Shown: one piece after another, positions 11,391 through 24,599 of the stretch | Numbering within the stretch: the first letter of the stretch is position 1 | How the letters are laid out: each line of letters begins with the position of its first letter | Notes under the pieces: generated by a model | Database searches by the model: none | What the model was told of the DNA's origin: nothing | What the model saw: only the letters and a program-made list of their open reading frames with translations | Program-made: the position numbers and the translations under genes | From: Siphlonurus alternatus | Taxonomy: Eukaryota; Arthropoda; Insecta; Ephemeroptera; Siphlonuridae | Direction of reading: 5' to 3' | NCBI GenBank assembly: GCA_949825025.1 | Contig: OX463781.1 | Coordinates: 41,962,969-42,026,968, forward strand | DNA: 64,000 nt

Positions 11391-13550
11391 TGCATGATCA
11401 TGTTGACTAACTTATTTGACCGTCCCCTGTGCCTTCAGGGTTGGTTCCACTTCTCTATAGGATTTTTTTAATATTATTAATTGTTAATTGAAACATTTTG
11501 ATTCCAGCATGATATTAATCCATCACAACGGTGATGATGTTAAAAATTTTTAGAAGTCTGCTTGCCTCCTATGAACGAAAGCGGCAAATGGACGCTACGA
11601 CCCACTACGTACAGTATGGCACCAAACCCCCCTAGGGTTGGTACCCACGACTTTCCCCAAAAATACAAGAGTCCTTATGGGACTCAGGATTTTGGAAGGA
11701 GGACCCATCCCAGCCCAAATTTAATAGGCTATCCGACTGTGGTTGATTTGAAGCCTCAACCCTATTTGGACCCATTATAATGGGGTACCCAATAAAAGCT
11801 TTGTTGCTAGCTTCAATTTCAGGGACCCCCAGCATATTGGGGCCAAATTTTGGGCTAGGAACGAGTTTAAGACCTTTTTAGAACCGTATTTGCAAGGCCT
11901 AACTTTGACTTATTTCGAATTTGAGTTTTTCAAAAAGCCCGGAAATTGGCAATGATATAAAATACAGTCGCATGCCAAAATTCGACTTTTTCTCTCCTTG
12001 AATAACTTTTTTCGAAAACCAGAATTTAAAAAAATATCCTGTTTGGAATTTGCCTACACATTTCAGCTTTCAGAAATTGTCTTCAATTTTTTTTTTTACC
12101 TTGAAGGGTTTGGCCACGCGAGCTAAAAACGTAAGGGTACCTTGTGTCATAAGGTTGACATGGGGAACTACACTCTTGCGTAATAACCTTTTTAAGAAAA
12201 AAATTTTGACAGATTTGCACTGAAGCTTATTTTAACAAGTTCACAGACACAAAATCTAATAGTGCTACTTAATTAAAACATGGTAAAAACTACCCTTAAC
12301 GTGATATTGACTCATACTACGTCAAAATACAAAATATTGTTTAATCCGAATTTTAAAATTACCATTGAAACAAGCTTTTATTTATTTATTACTATTATTT
12401 TTTATTTTTATTATTATTTTTTTTTTTTGAACGATTGTTAACTTTTTCAAATCAGATGAAGCCAAGACTTTGAGGAAGGGAGCAAAAATAACATCCCCTA
12501 AAATCAAAGTCTTGGCTTCATCTGATTTAAAAAAATTAAAAATCATATCTGGGTCAAAAAAATTAGTTTGTTTCAATGGTAATTTTAAAATTCGGATTAA
12601 ACAATATTTTGACGTAGTATATATGAGTCAATATCACGTTAAGGGTAGTTTTTACCATGTTTTAATTAAGTAGCACTATTAGATTTTGTGTCTGTGAACA
12701 TGTTAAAATAAGCTTCAGTGCAAATCTGTCAAAAATTTTTTCTTAAAAAGGTTATTACGCAAGAGTGTAGTTCCCCATGTTATCCTTATGACAGAAGGTA
12801 CCCTTACGTTTTTAGCTCACGTGGCCAAACCCTTCAAGGTAAAAAAAAAAAATTGAAGACAATTTCTGAAAGCTGAAATGTGTAGGCAAATTCCAAACAG
12901 GGTATTTTTTTAAATTCTGGTTTTCGAAAAAAGTTATTCAAGGAGAGAAAAAGTCGAATTTTGGCATGCGACTGTATTTTATATCATTGCTAATTTCCGG
13001 GCTTTTTGAAAAACTCAAATTCGAAATAAGTCAAAGTTAGGCCTTGCAAATACGGTTCTAAAAAGGTCTTAAACTCGTTCCTAGCCCAAAATTTGGCCCC
13101 AATATGCTGGGGGTCCCTGAAATTGAAGCTAGCAACAAAGCTTTTATTGGGTACCCCATTATAATGGGTCCAAATAGGGTTGAGGCTTCAAATCAACCAC
13201 GGTCGGATAGCCAATTAAATTTGGGCTGGGATGGGTCCTCCTTCCAAAATCCTGGGTCCCATAAGGACTCTTGTATTTTTGGGGAAAGTCGTGGGTACCA
13301 ACCCTAGGGGTGTTTGGTGCCATACTGTACGTAGTGGGTCGTAGCGCCCATTTGACGTTTTTGTTCATAGGAGGCATGCAAGGTTCTAAAAATTTTTAAC
13401 ATCATCACCGTTGTGATTGATTAATATCATGCTGGAATCAATGTTTCAACCTTAATTGCCGCAATTAATAATATAAAAAATCCTATAGGAGAGAACCAAC
13501 CCTGAAAGCACAGGGGACGGTCAAGTAAGTTTTTCAGCATGATCACATTT
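11391..13550. mobile_element. 2.2-kb near-perfect palindrome (foldback element)
   Basis: Two arms of about 1.07 kb are inverted copies with only scattered differences. The centre is at about 12493 with a loop of roughly 30 bp (12474-12503), between AGATGAAGCCAAGACTTTGA and its complement. The outer limits are near GCATGATCATGTTG (left) and CAGCATGATCAC (right). Matching short ORFs in both arms (for example around 11632-11835 and 13104-13307) are consequences of the symmetry and are not a recognised protein. No transposase is seen, and no clear target duplication was found. Confidence 0.8.
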
Positions 13551-14624
13551 GTTGATTATATTTATAATCTACTTTTTTTTCATATTCGTTTTAATTTACA
13601 GGTCCGAATTAGTTATGTGCGGCGTTTGAAACAGTCATGATATTTTTTATTTTTATTATATATTTCAAATTTAAGGGTTGGCCTAATTAAATGTAATTAA
13701 ATTATAATATCACCGGTGAAATTAATTAGTGCTTTTTTTTAAGTAAGCTCGTTTTCTTAAGAAAATTACAATTTAAAAATAATTAACATTTAAAACGGTT
13801 GTCCTATATAGAAGGACGTATTTTTTCACTCTCAATTTTTTTAATTAACTCGATTTTAAGGGTGGAAAATTAAATCAGATAATTAAATATAATTTTACTA
13901 AATTTCTTAATAAATTTTGGCCATGTGTGCAAAAATATGTTTTGGTATTACATATTTTAATTTTTAATTGAAAGAAAAAATATGTATGCGTAATTAACAC
14001 AGGACATGAAGAATAGTTTGATTTAATTTTATTTAATTATAATTAAATATTAATAATTTTTAGTTTGCTTATTTATAAAAGTATTGTGAATATTTATTTT
14101 CATTGAAATTATTAATTGAATTTATTTTAATTGGCAATTTTAATTCCACTTTTCACAGCAAAAATAGCGAAATTATCCGAACATTATCCGCCAAACTTCT
14201 TGGATTGATTTTCTAAGATAATCCTCGGATTTTTCTAGGATTTTTCTCGGATAGTAGCAAATTTCCTGGACGCAACTTACCAAACTATCTCGGATAAGTT
14301 TAGCCACAAAAAATCCGAGGATTATCCTAGGATAGGTTGGACGCAACTTACGGCCATTAATTTGCAAGGTTTTTAGGTGCTAGAATCACGATAATGAAGG
14401 TTTCAAATTCCTACCTCAATAACTTTTCATTTTAGGAAAGTTAACTGATGCATTTTCCCATTTAAGATTCAATGGTATGACGTCATCAAAAAAAGTTTTA
14501 AAAATTCATATAAAATCAGCAAATTGTCGTAGAATGCTATAATAGGGCTCGTTCGTCATAGAATTCACAGTAATTTTTATTAGTATTGCTAACTCAAATA
14601 CCGGTTAGTACCCCATTGTCATGC

Positions 14625-14754
14625 AACAATATTAATAGGAACAAAAATAATTATTAGTAAATAATATTAAATTTACAATGGTTATATACTTATTATCGTA
14701 CTAAAATCAATGAAATTATATTATTTTAAATTTCATTCGCCTCAGAAAAAGTTT

Positions 14755-14789
<35 letters not shown>

Positions 14790-15216
14790 ATCTGTTTGTA
14801 CTGAACATTTTAATATTTATATAAAAAAAACTCTACTATAATTGTAATAATTTATTCTTTGTGGCATTTACGACTTTTTCTGAAGCAAAGATTTGTTTGC
14901 TTTTATTAATATATAAGTTGTTGAAGATTAATTTCATATCACATCAATACTGATAATTGAGAGTCATTAATTTGATACTTAATTGAATACAAATTGCATT
15001 TAATTTATAACTTTATTTGTAAGTTTATTGCAACTCAACGCTGCTAATTGGTTTGAGAACTGTAATAAACGTCAATATGTTTTGAAGAAGGACGTTAAGA
15101 CACTATAATATAGAGTTAATGAAAATGCACTTGTGCGGAATAAAATATATAATATGAAAGTAATTGCATTGATGTTCAACATCATTTAAAAAAAAGGTTT
15201 TTATTTCGTCGTTTAA
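14625..15216. other. AT-rich stretch with poly(T), no gene seen
   Basis: Contains a pure T run of 30 bp at 14758-14787. Nothing else was supportable. Confidence 0.5.
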
Positions 15217-15415
15217 AGGTGCATGCTTTTCCATGGAGCGAAGTCTCGCGAGGCTTGGCGGGACGAGAAAAGCGCACTCGCAGTAAACCGTATGGCAGCC
15301 ATAATGGTGATAAAAAATCGTGGCGTGATTAAATCGCTGCCATACGATTTTACTACAAGAGCGCTTTTCTCGCCCCTCCAAGCCTTGCGCAACATCGCTT
15401 CATGGAAAAGATTTA
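15217..15415. mobile_element. GC-rich palindromic MITE related to the TTAA type
   Basis: An approximately 200-bp CpG-rich palindrome with ends CTTTTCCATGGAGCGA and the near-complement TCGCTTCATGGAAAAG. An internal stretch (AAAGCGCACTCGCAGTAAAC ... ATGGCAGCCAT) resembles the core of 915-1122. Overlapping ORFs on both strands arise from the symmetry. The flanks are TTTAAA and TTTAATA, so the target is ambiguous. Confidence 0.6.
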
Positions 15416-16595
15416 ATATACAAAAATATAAATACACATCACGACTTCTGTGACAATATAACCATATCTACTGATAAAATAAAATGGCAAAAGTACCCGA
15501 AAACTGCAGCCACTTTTAGTAAAGTATTAAAATATCGAGTGGAAACGAACGCCATATAACCGTATCTTGATGAGGGTGTGTCACCACGCGTGCGAGACTT
15601 AGGGAGGGGGGGGGGGGTTGAAAGCTCGTGGCTGCTACCCCTAGCACGTCACAACATCATCCCTTACTGAGTAGAAACAGTTTCCTCGAAAGACGTCGGA
15701 AAAGATTAGTTGTCATATTATCTCTGTCGTTTACAGAAATTGTAATAATTGTAATTGAAAATTGTTGTTGTTGTAGAGAAATTTTTTGAGTTGTTAGATA
15801 TTTAGTAGTTTGTACTTTTTTAAAATGCAATAGTTTCACTAAGTCAAGCTTCATATCAATCTCCAATAAGACCATTATTGTCTATTGTCTCAAAATGTTG
15901 TAATTTCTACGGGCAAAATCAATTTCATGTGCAATGTTATTGTACTATTTTAGTGCTGCTGTATTGGTCCTCACCCTAAACATATTATTTTAAAGACATT
16001 TTATATTAATTTTTAATTACTGTATTATCATTTATGTATGCATAATATGGGTGAAATAAAAATATAACAATATTAATGTTATACGTATAAAATTTACATT
16101 TCCAGAAAAAATTAATAGTATATAATTAAATAAACAAATCTTCATATAACTGATTATAAAATCTGCCAGAATTTCAATTGAAACTTCATATTATTATAAA
16201 ATCAAAAAATAAAATCATTATTCATATTAAACAGTTAAAATTTTTAAAAAAAGCGTTTATAATTGGAAGCACAACATGCTGCAGGAGGTAAAAACGATTC
16301 AACAAATATACATTGATTAATGAATGTTCTATTGCTGTCTAGCTTGAGATTTGTGATACGACGATGATGTATTTTTTTACTGTGTGATGAATTATTATAG
16401 GCCGGTGTGTGGTCAGTAACTTATTACTTGGATTATATAGACAGCTATCACTTAACGTTGAAGGCTATAATTCACGTGCCATATCACGTCCATATCAACC
16501 GCAAGTTGTTAGACGTTATATATTTTAACTATCTTTTTTTCATATAATACTTGATTTGCTTATTGGTTCAAATACAGAAAAATTCCTTATGGAGA
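15416..16595. other. No gene seen
   Basis: AT-rich, with a G run at 15602-15617. A short GC-richer patch at 15540-15660 shows no acceptor-donor pair that I trust. Confidence 0.45.
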
Positions 16596-16745
16596 CTTCA
16601 AGTGTTCCCTGGTGGGAAAATTTTCTCCATAAGCCTCCATGTTAGAAAATTATGCCAAAAAACAATTTCGATTTTTTTTTTTGCATAGGTTTATAAATAG
16701 ATAGGATAGGACGGTAAGAACACCGCAAAATCAGCTGAATTTAAG
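16596..16745. repeat. Dispersed repeat A, copy 1 (internally deleted)
   Basis: Shares AAGTGTTCCCTGGTGGG, TTTTCTCCATAAGCC and AGAACACCGCAAAATCAGCT with 36269-36522 but lacks about 100 bp of its middle. The ends are weakly inverted (GTGTTCCC ... GGTAAGAACAC), suggesting a MITE. Confidence 0.55.
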
Positions 16746-17049
16746 AAGGTTCTTCCATTGTGGATACATTGATGGATACATAATATTATAATAGTTATAT
16801 TACAATCCTAAAACATTTAAACAAAATATACATACATTACACACATTGTACATACAGTAGATTAGATATGATTATATTAGATTGTCAAAACGTTTAAATA
16901 AACTTCTCATTCACATTATATTAGTAAATATTTTTTTTTCTTTTTTTCATATATGTTGAATATTTTAAAATTGACTTTTTAGAATTTTACCTTTGACGGT
17001 GTTCTGTGTTAGTATGCTGCGATAATCACTTAGTTTTCGTGCACGTCAC

Positions 17050-17193
17050 GGTATTCACGATACGAGGAGTTAAGGAGCGTTTTAGGGAGAGATATTTTAA
17101 GACGCGTTTTTTATACCAGGTAACAGGTAAGAAAAACGCTTCTTAAAATATGTCTCCCTAAAACGCTCGAATCCTTAACTCTTCGGGAATACC
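17050..17193. mobile_element. Palindromic MITE, single copy here
   Basis: A 144-bp hairpin. GGTATTCACGA and GAGCGTTTTAGGGAGA at the left are matched by the inverted TCTCCCTAAAACGCTC and TTCGGGAATACC at the right. The loop centres on CAGGTAACAGGTAAG. Non-coding. Confidence 0.65.
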
Positions 17194-18007
17194 ACCCATA
17201 GATCACTTGTCGTACACATCAGGACGTTACGAGCAGGTTTCGAGAGTCATCCGCTCTCTTCCTCAGGTGATCTGACTGTGAGAGTATTATGACCTACACC
17301 TTTTGGTGGACTTAAAAAGAGGAATGTATTTTATATTGAGTGAATATTAACGGAGAGAAAAAAACAAAAATATTATTGCAAATATAAATACAATGAATAA
17401 ATTACCTATAGCTGGCAAGTTTGAAATGAAATTAAATAGGAAATAAATAATTGCAGTGTTGATGGACCAGCTATAGATCTCAGCCAGAAAAAAAATTTCA
17501 GTATGTAAAATATTGTAATAAAACGGATATGAACCAAATCTCTGGATTTTTGTATTTGTCATATTCCAATAGTATAGCAACTTATAATAAAAAGTGGAGT
17601 AAAGCGTATGTATATATAAATATATAATAGCTTATACGATACAACGATACATTTATCAATAACCAATATGTTTCCAATATGACTTGCTATGTAGCCATAC
17701 AAAATGTTTTTAAATTTGGTATTGATGTGCATAATATATATTATAATTATATGTTTATAAATTTTATATAAAAAATATAATGGAATTGGATGAATGGCGA
17801 TAAACGTCTCTAAGTGGATGATTTTAATAAGAGCCTAGGTTATATAATTATGACATAATTATGACATCATGCATTGTATTAGTTCTTTTGACACGTCGTT
17901 TCAAGATTAACAAAATTTTGTAGTAATTAAATTTTAAAATTATATATTACGAGTATAATTATTAAAAAAAAATACAATTAAAATATTATCATAGGCTGCT
18001 ATAGATT

Positions 18008-18223
18008 CACACTTAACTTTTAGATACTGAATCTAAGGACAATTTGTGTACTTAAATTGACCCTGTTTAATTCAGTACAAAATTTGTACTGAAAAGTGCA
18101 TAAAGTACTGAAAATAAGGTTTAATTCAGCCATTTAATGTACTGAATCCTAAAACGTCCTTGCTGTAAGGTGAAAATAAAAGTATACTGAAAACCCATTC
18201 AGTATCTAAAAAGTTTAGTGTGT
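18008..18223. mobile_element. Inverted-repeat MITE (ends CACACTTAACTTTTAGATAC)
   Basis: The left end CACACTTAACTTTTAGATAC, followed by TGAAT, is inverted at the right as ATTCAGTATCTAAAAAGTTT followed by AGTGTG. The motif TTCAGTAC recurs inside. The same termini bound the nested element at 51013-51531. Confidence 0.65.
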
Positions 18224-18535
18224 TATAATAAAGCAAACAAAAGATTAAAATCTTTAGATTTTTAGCATTAAAAACTTGATTATACATTAATTAATAAAGC
18301 AATCTTAGCTTAAAAATGTTAAGCCCAAATTAATAACCTGTGTCACTTCAGAACTTTGATTTTAAACTGAAAATATCTCTAACTTAGAAATATGGAAAAG
18401 TTTGCTCCTTTTAGGAAATAAATAATTCAAAATCGATGTTTGAGTGTTATATCGTCATGATGTCACTCTTTTGTCCGAGTTATTTCACTGTTGTACAAGA
18501 CTTCAAAATGCAGCCTACGTATCAGTCGTTTCAAT

Positions 18536-18538
<3 letters not shown>

Positions 18539-18605
<67 letters not shown>
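18539..18605. repeat. (GA)n microsatellite
   Basis: A pure AG dinucleotide run of about 67 bp. Confidence 0.97.
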
Positions 18606-18608
<3 letters not shown>

Positions 18609-20559
18609 TTAATTGAAAACATTTGACAGGTTTTCCCAGTTAAAATATACATGAACACACACATTTTATATAAATCTCAATCTACTATCCGTATAATTTT
18701 TTTTTCATTGAATTATATATTTTATTATATATCAACAACCAACTGAAATCAATAATCTAACCTTTCAAATAAAATTAACCCTCTGTTAACCAACTGTATA
18801 AGGATCAAAAGAAATATAAGATAATTTACTCTCATTTGATTGTGAACAGACCTAATTTTAAAATAATTAGCCAATAATAAATGTGCTAAATATTTTATAT
18901 AGAGTTGATTGTGCTGACGTTATATATGCCCCTGTAAGTTAGGCACCAGAGGACCAGAATGCACAGACTAGTATATTATAAACAAATTACATATTGATTT
19001 TTTTTTTCACTTTATTCAACAAAATAAATCAGTATTAAAAAAATGGTAAAAATACAATAAACGATAGATAACATAAAAAGATCGCATCATTAAAGAACAA
19101 TTAAAACTATTTTATTTCAATTTTTTTTGTCATTTCTCATATCTAATGCAATAGTAGTTGGACCTCGATCCTCTTTCTGTTTTCTACCCTCCTGACCGTC
19201 CGTATACCTGGCTATGCTATTTTCCCTCGTAAACCAATAACAGCAAACAACTCTATAGATAGGTTAAATTGTTACATTAAAAAAGTTTGAATTAAAATCC
19301 AAAAAATTATTGAAGATACAGGCACTTGAAAATAAATGGAAGATAGAATTAATTATTCAGTAATGCATGAATAGAAACAATTGGATTTAATCAGGCATGT
19401 TGTATAATCATAATTATCATGTATATTAGCATACAATTATCATCAAGTTTTAATGCCACGTTGTAATGGGTCACAGTAATTTTTTAATTCAACAATTAAA
19501 AACAAAAATTTCAATAGAAACAATATTATTTTCTATAATAATTCACATACGAAAGTTGATCTAAATTTTAGATAAAAAAATTACCAATCGAAGTAAAAAT
19601 TACTAAAAAAGAAAATGTCATATTTTAATATTTTTTAATAAGATTATATGACATTTATGAAAAAAAAGCATTATTATGAAAGAAAATTTTACACTCACCA
19701 GGTTTATGGGGTAAAAAATATCCAAGAGACAGTTATGTTTAATAAAAAACATTTTAATAATTTTCGTAGAGAAAAACCCTTCTATGATATTGTTAACATT
19801 TTCTTTGTCAATAAAATCAATTTTGTTGCATCTTTCTGCCATAATTAGTTAATTTTTAATTAATTTTTTAATGCTCCTCACCCGCTGATGGGTCTTATAT
19901 TGGGATTTTTTACACCCCATGACATATGACAAGGGTTTTATATGGTTGTGGCAACAATACTCTTTACAAGTTTGAGATTACGGTCAAGCCACGTGGCCGC
20001 GGGTGTTGTTACATTCATAAGCTTTTATATTGGCCACAACAATTCAACAAAATATAAAGCGTATTGTGTTATTTACTGGCATTTTTATGCTGTTGTTATG
20101 ATAATTAGGGAGTCTCTTGAGTGAGTAATGTCATTTTTAGAAAAGCTGTTTTACTTCTGGTGACTTATACTTTTTCGCTTTCTCATAAATAACAACAGAC
20201 ACTATATTGAAACTATACAATGTGTTATCTTATACTATATAATGCGATATATTACAACAGAGAAGTCGGTGTTATAATGAGTTTATTATAATGTAATTAT
20301 CAATATATAAAGAAATATTGATATTGTCACACAAACCCGATTATCTATATACTACATTTTACTGTATGTATAAATACTGCAACGGCAGGTATATTCCTAC
20401 ATTGAGAAGATTATAACTGATGATAAAAATACAACAATAACGATTATACGTATTTCTTTTGTTTATTATTTTAATATATATATATACGAATAATAAAGAG
20501 GACTTTTGAGATAAAGCAAAAGTGCTATTAATTATGGCCCGGTTTTAATTCAAATTTGG
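18606..20559. other. AT-rich stretch, no gene seen
   Basis: Nearly 2 kb of AT-rich DNA. The small GC-richer patch at 19940-20010 has no supportable exon structure. Overlapping frames on both strands near 19640-19850 are low-complexity. Confidence 0.45.
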
Positions 20560-20940
20560 GAGGTGTGGCGCAGTACGCTTGAGCGGGTCTCATAAGATCA
20601 CTGAACTCAAACAACGCCAAGCGTGGTTAGTAGTTGGATGGGTGACCATTTTCCACAAAAAACACGTTTCCCACCCAGGGGTAAATCATTGAGCTATTCC
20701 ACTATATGTGCACATGCACATGGTTAGATCCCATGGCTTTGGACCATTGCACTTCCGGTTCATTGACAAAAGTTGTAGCGTCCATCCTGGCTGAGGTTTC
20801 CACGTTTCCCTCAGTCACAAGCAAATGCCGGGATGGATTGCAAGGCCGTGACCGCCCCAATTCTGGAAGAGCCCACGAAACGCTCAAGTTAGTTTTTCGG
20901 AAGGTTCGGGGTTTCAAAGCAGTAAGTAATTAGTAAGTAC
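20560..20940 (+). mobile_element. 5S rRNA-derived SINE, near full length
   Basis: Starts GAGGTGTGGCGCAGTACGC. The segment to about 20650 is clearly 5S-like: AAGATCACTGAACTCAAACA, AACGCCAAGCGTGGTTAGTA and GTTGGATGGGTGACC, the last being the TFIIIA box C region of 5S genes. An unrelated body follows (CTGGCTGAGGTTTCCACG, CTCAGTCACAAGCAAATGCC), then a tail of GTAATTA-like units. SINE3-type elements use this internal Pol III promoter and a LINE partner. Open frames here are incidental. Confidence 0.85.
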
Positions 20941-21394
20941 AAGTACCCAAAAAGGTTTGATTGAAATTAAGAAAAAAAAACATACTTATTGCTTCCTGTT
21001 GAAACATTAGTTATAATTAGAATTAATTAACTTTAAATTTTATTTTTACTGGCGTTTGATGTACACAGAATATATCATTATATACGCATAATACGTACGG
21101 TGTGATTATAAAACGTTTTAATGCAATATATGTTATCATATATTATGTAATTTTGTAGTCTCATTTATTTTATTTTGTCAGAAATTCAATAATAATATAT
21201 GATGTTCATATTTATTGTTACTTAAGTTTTTTAGATAAAAAAATATATAATAAGCCTGCTAACTTGCTTACTACCATGGAAGAAAGTAAAAAAAAAAAAA
21301 AAAGGAAAAGAAAGTAATAAAAATAAATATATAAAGATTAAACTCATCATTAAAGACTAAAAATATGATTTTTTTTTCTAATCAAACCCTAACT

Positions 21395-21590
21395 AATTAC
21401 TACTAATTACACACCACTTTGAAACCCCGAACCTTCCGAAACCCTAACTTAGTGTTTCGCGCGGGCTCTTCCGGAACGGGGGCGGCCACGCACTTGCAAT
21501 TCATCCCGGCATTTGCTTGCGACTGAGGGAAACGTGGAAACCTCAGCCAGAATGGACGCTACAGCTTTTGTGAATTTAGAAGTGCATTCC
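21395..21590 (-). mobile_element. 5S-derived SINE, 5'-truncated
   Basis: The reverse complement matches the body and tail of the 20560 copy (GGTTCGGGGTTTCAAAG, CTGAGGTTTCCACGTTTCCC). The 5S head is missing. It lies about 450 bp from, and inverted to, the copy at 20560. Confidence 0.75.
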
Positions 21591-23848
21591 TCTTTCAAAT
21601 GAGAATAAAGGCATCAGGGCAGAGGGATACATCAAGACCTTATGAACCTTTTAGCTCTATCATGGTATCTAATTAAAAACACCTACTGGGTATATTATTA
21701 TATAAAATGCGTATTATTTATTATACATTTCATAAGAGTTAATTACTGTAAAATTTTATTTAAATAATGTAGCACTAGTATGCACTGCATTTTGTCTATA
21801 ATTTATTAGAGATAAATTATGTTATGTAATGTGATATTGCATGTAATAATAATTTTACTATTCATTACACCATATTAAAGATAAAATAAATGTTGTTTTT
21901 ATTTCAAATTAATGTGATACTAATAATTAAAAGATTAATAATAAGAATTATACTAACTTGTGTACAAAATCTAGAGCTACATATTTAGTAGAAAGAATTT
22001 TAATCTGTTGAATAATAAAGTACTGTAAAATCAGGGAGTGTTGTATATAATATACAAAATCCACAACAACTTGTTTGTTAGCATAAAATGCTTGAATGAA
22101 TTGAAAAATGGCAGGTAAAGAGGCTAGGATTTACATGACAAGTATCCCTCCCCCTCCTCACCAGCAAGAAAGTGCACTGCTTATCTCATACTTCCACATT
22201 TTATGTACAAAAACATTGATCTTCTCGCCATGATAGTTACAAAACTTTTTTAATTTCTTTTTTACGTAGAAAATTAAGTGAAATAATAATGGAGATTCCA
22301 AAAATTTTACTTATAAACAAACTTTGCTTATACTCGAATCTTAATTTTCTATCCTGTGTAGCTGTACAATATTTATGAATGACTTTTATGATGAAAGCCA
22401 TTGTTATATACTCCCCTCACATTCTAAGAAGAATATACCTGCATGTCCTACTTTCTGTACTTTTAACCTACGCACGGAAGAAGTTTTTGCATTGAAAAAC
22501 AAATCAATATAACACATCAACATATTGATGTTTTTTTCAATAATAAAATAATCGTTCTGAAAATTAAAAAAGTAGGATAAATTGCGTTTTTATTCTCTTC
22601 ATTTTAGCGTTAAAAAATAATTTTGATGTGATAATTAGGGAAGTAGTTATACAATACATTATGAAATATAGAATATAATTATTATAAAATATTAATTAAA
22701 TTATTACAAGAAAAAAATCGAAATAATTTGAGAGTTCAGTTTATATCAGTTAAGGTGTTAAAATATCAGAAGGCTAGCGCTTATAGTTTTTATGAACTTC
22801 AAGTTTAAAAATGGGGTATAGAAAATCCCATTGTCCCGACACAATTGTATTTTAGTAAGACCTGGTGAGTGTTAAAAAAAAAAAAACACAATAAAATAAT
22901 TTGTTCTGAAGAGATAATTTTGTTGTATTTTTAGTATCAAATTGTATGTACGATTGTAAAATGGAGGATATTGCCATGTCAGTGATCTGCTGTATTATTT
23001 ATTAGACTGAACATACAACGACTATAAACTCTCAATATAATGTTCCCCTCCGAATGAATTAAAGGGACATTCACGTCAGTAGGGAGCCGTTGTGCTGCTC
23101 TTTATGGGAAGTGACACTCTCCTCTCAATTACTGACTTCGTCACCACAGTGAGTTCAAGTACTGAGCCTAGCTACAAGTTTTGATATTAAAATTGCAAGT
23201 AATTTATTCTTTAATTGGAAATATGTAGCTCAAATTGTTTTTATTTATAACTTGATGATATAGTTAGTGCAAAGCAGCTAGCATCTGTATTGTTTCTGCT
23301 GAAGATCAACAGGTACACTGTATGTATTGATTTAAAAGCAGAGTATTTCCATAGAGAAATGCATTGGTCATTGTATTTCTCTATGGTATTTCTTATTTGC
23401 AATTTTTCTCTATTTTTGATGGAATATTTTTTTATTGGCATTAAAGTGGTACAGTAGTGTCCAGAAAAGACAAATCCTTATATTTCTAGTCCTAGTGCAC
23501 ATCTCTTGTGAAAAAACAAAATTATAAATAATAAAATAAACACTAAAAGATTAATAAGCCTGTTTGTTACTCTTTATTGTTTAATTGATGCAGCAAGAGA
23601 GGAAAATAATTTCAATTTAATAAATTGTGTATTAATGTAAAACACATCGCAATACATTATATTGATTATATTAACATTTTATAAAATACCCTGTTGAATA
23701 TGAAAATTTGAGGGCAGGGGGATTATTATAAATGTGTAGTGGTATAAAAAAAAAATAGAAAGGTGCAAAGGGATGCGATGTAAGAATATCTTATTCGCGG
23801 TGTCACATTTGCTGCATGGCACCAAACGCGGATACCAGGAAACCTTAC
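21591..23848. other. No supported gene
   Basis: AT-rich DNA with two GC-richer patches (22125-22200 and 23040-23180). The first has a good pyrimidine tract and CAG, but no convincing donor follows. Neither is called as an exon. Confidence 0.4.
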
Positions 23849-23977
23849 CATCTTTCTGAATAACTTTTTCGTGCCCTCGCGCCCGTGTGAAGATGCACGA
23901 TTTTTTGTGTGCTCATCGCACAAACTTTCTACAAACCAGTCATTAAAAATAAATCTCCAGGCACGAGACATAATCAT
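23849..23977 (-). CDS. Possible minus-strand exon, unrecognised
   Basis: On the minus strand an open frame begins at ATG 23977 (MIMSRAWRFIFNDWFVESLC), continues with charged residues, and reaches a donor-like AAGATG|GTAAGG at 23848. Composition is richer than the flanks, and the peptide has three Trp and a basic end (GTKKLFRKM). No acceptor is convincing, and the region abuts a SINE remnant at 24110, so it may be repeat-derived. No family is recognised. Confidence 0.2.
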
Positions 23978-24109
23978 GGTTACTAACTATTGGTCGGAGG
24001 TTCGAGATTTCTATTCTAAAAGCAATAGCCAGAGGATTTATCCATCTATATGTATTATCATCAGCTCAGAAAACCGGCTTTACTGTATAGTGCATGCAAT
24101 AGTTGACAT

Positions 24110-24240
24110 ACCGATTACTTTATAGCGACCATCAAAATTAAAGTTTCCACGGTTTCCTCTGAAACGCCAGGTAAATTATGATATAGATTACTATAGGCCA
24201 TTGCCTCCCCACAAGTTAGAGTTTCGGAAGGTTCAGGTTA
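24110..24240 (+). mobile_element. 5S-derived SINE, diverged 3' fragment
   Basis: Contains GTTTCCACGGTTTCCTC and AAGTTAGAGTTTCGGAAGGT, which match the body and pre-tail of the 20560 copy. Confidence 0.5.
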
Positions 24241-24352
24241 GATCAACAAATGTAATATTACCACCGGAAGTATTCAAAGTTTGAAGTTTCTGGACTTTAT
24301 AGTTCATTTTTTAACCTGAAACTTTGCAGAGATATTTCTGCAAAGTTTTATA

Positions 24353-24562
24353 CAGTAAGATTTCATTATTCCTTCCGGAAGTAGCCGGAATTTTGACTTT
24401 TTCAGCTCTTCTGTTTACAATTAAGTTTGAAACTTTATAATGGTTTGAAGTAAAAGTACTGACCTATGTGTGAAATTTTAACACTGAAATACGAATAGGA
24501 AGGTCAGAAACTTTACACTTCCGGCTACTTCCGGGGAAAATATCACGTTTGTTAAATTATCG
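24353..24562. mobile_element. Tc1/mariner-type MITE with CCGGAAGT ends
   Basis: A 210-bp element flanked by TA. The left end is CAGTAAGATTTC and then CCGGAAGTAGCCGGAA; the right end contains ACTTCCGGCTACTTCCGGGG. The internal sequence TTACAATTAAGTTTGAAACT is shared with other copies. An extra partial piece (ACCGGAAGTATTCAAAGT) lies just left, at 24263. Confidence 0.75.
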
Positions 24563-24599
24563 TACATAATATGTTTTATACCTGATTTCAGTTTAATTT

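Noticed and set aside
11562..13377. Matching 67-72 codon ORFs in both halves of the palindrome
   Set aside because: They are mirror images caused by the inverted arms, overlap on both strands, and show no protein-family motif.
15103..15453. Overlapping ORFs of 74-92 codons on both strands
   Set aside because: Produced by a GC-rich palindromic MITE with reduced stop frequency.
20567..20650. A 5S rRNA gene
   Set aside because: Only the 5S-like head is present, with many differences, followed by a SINE body.
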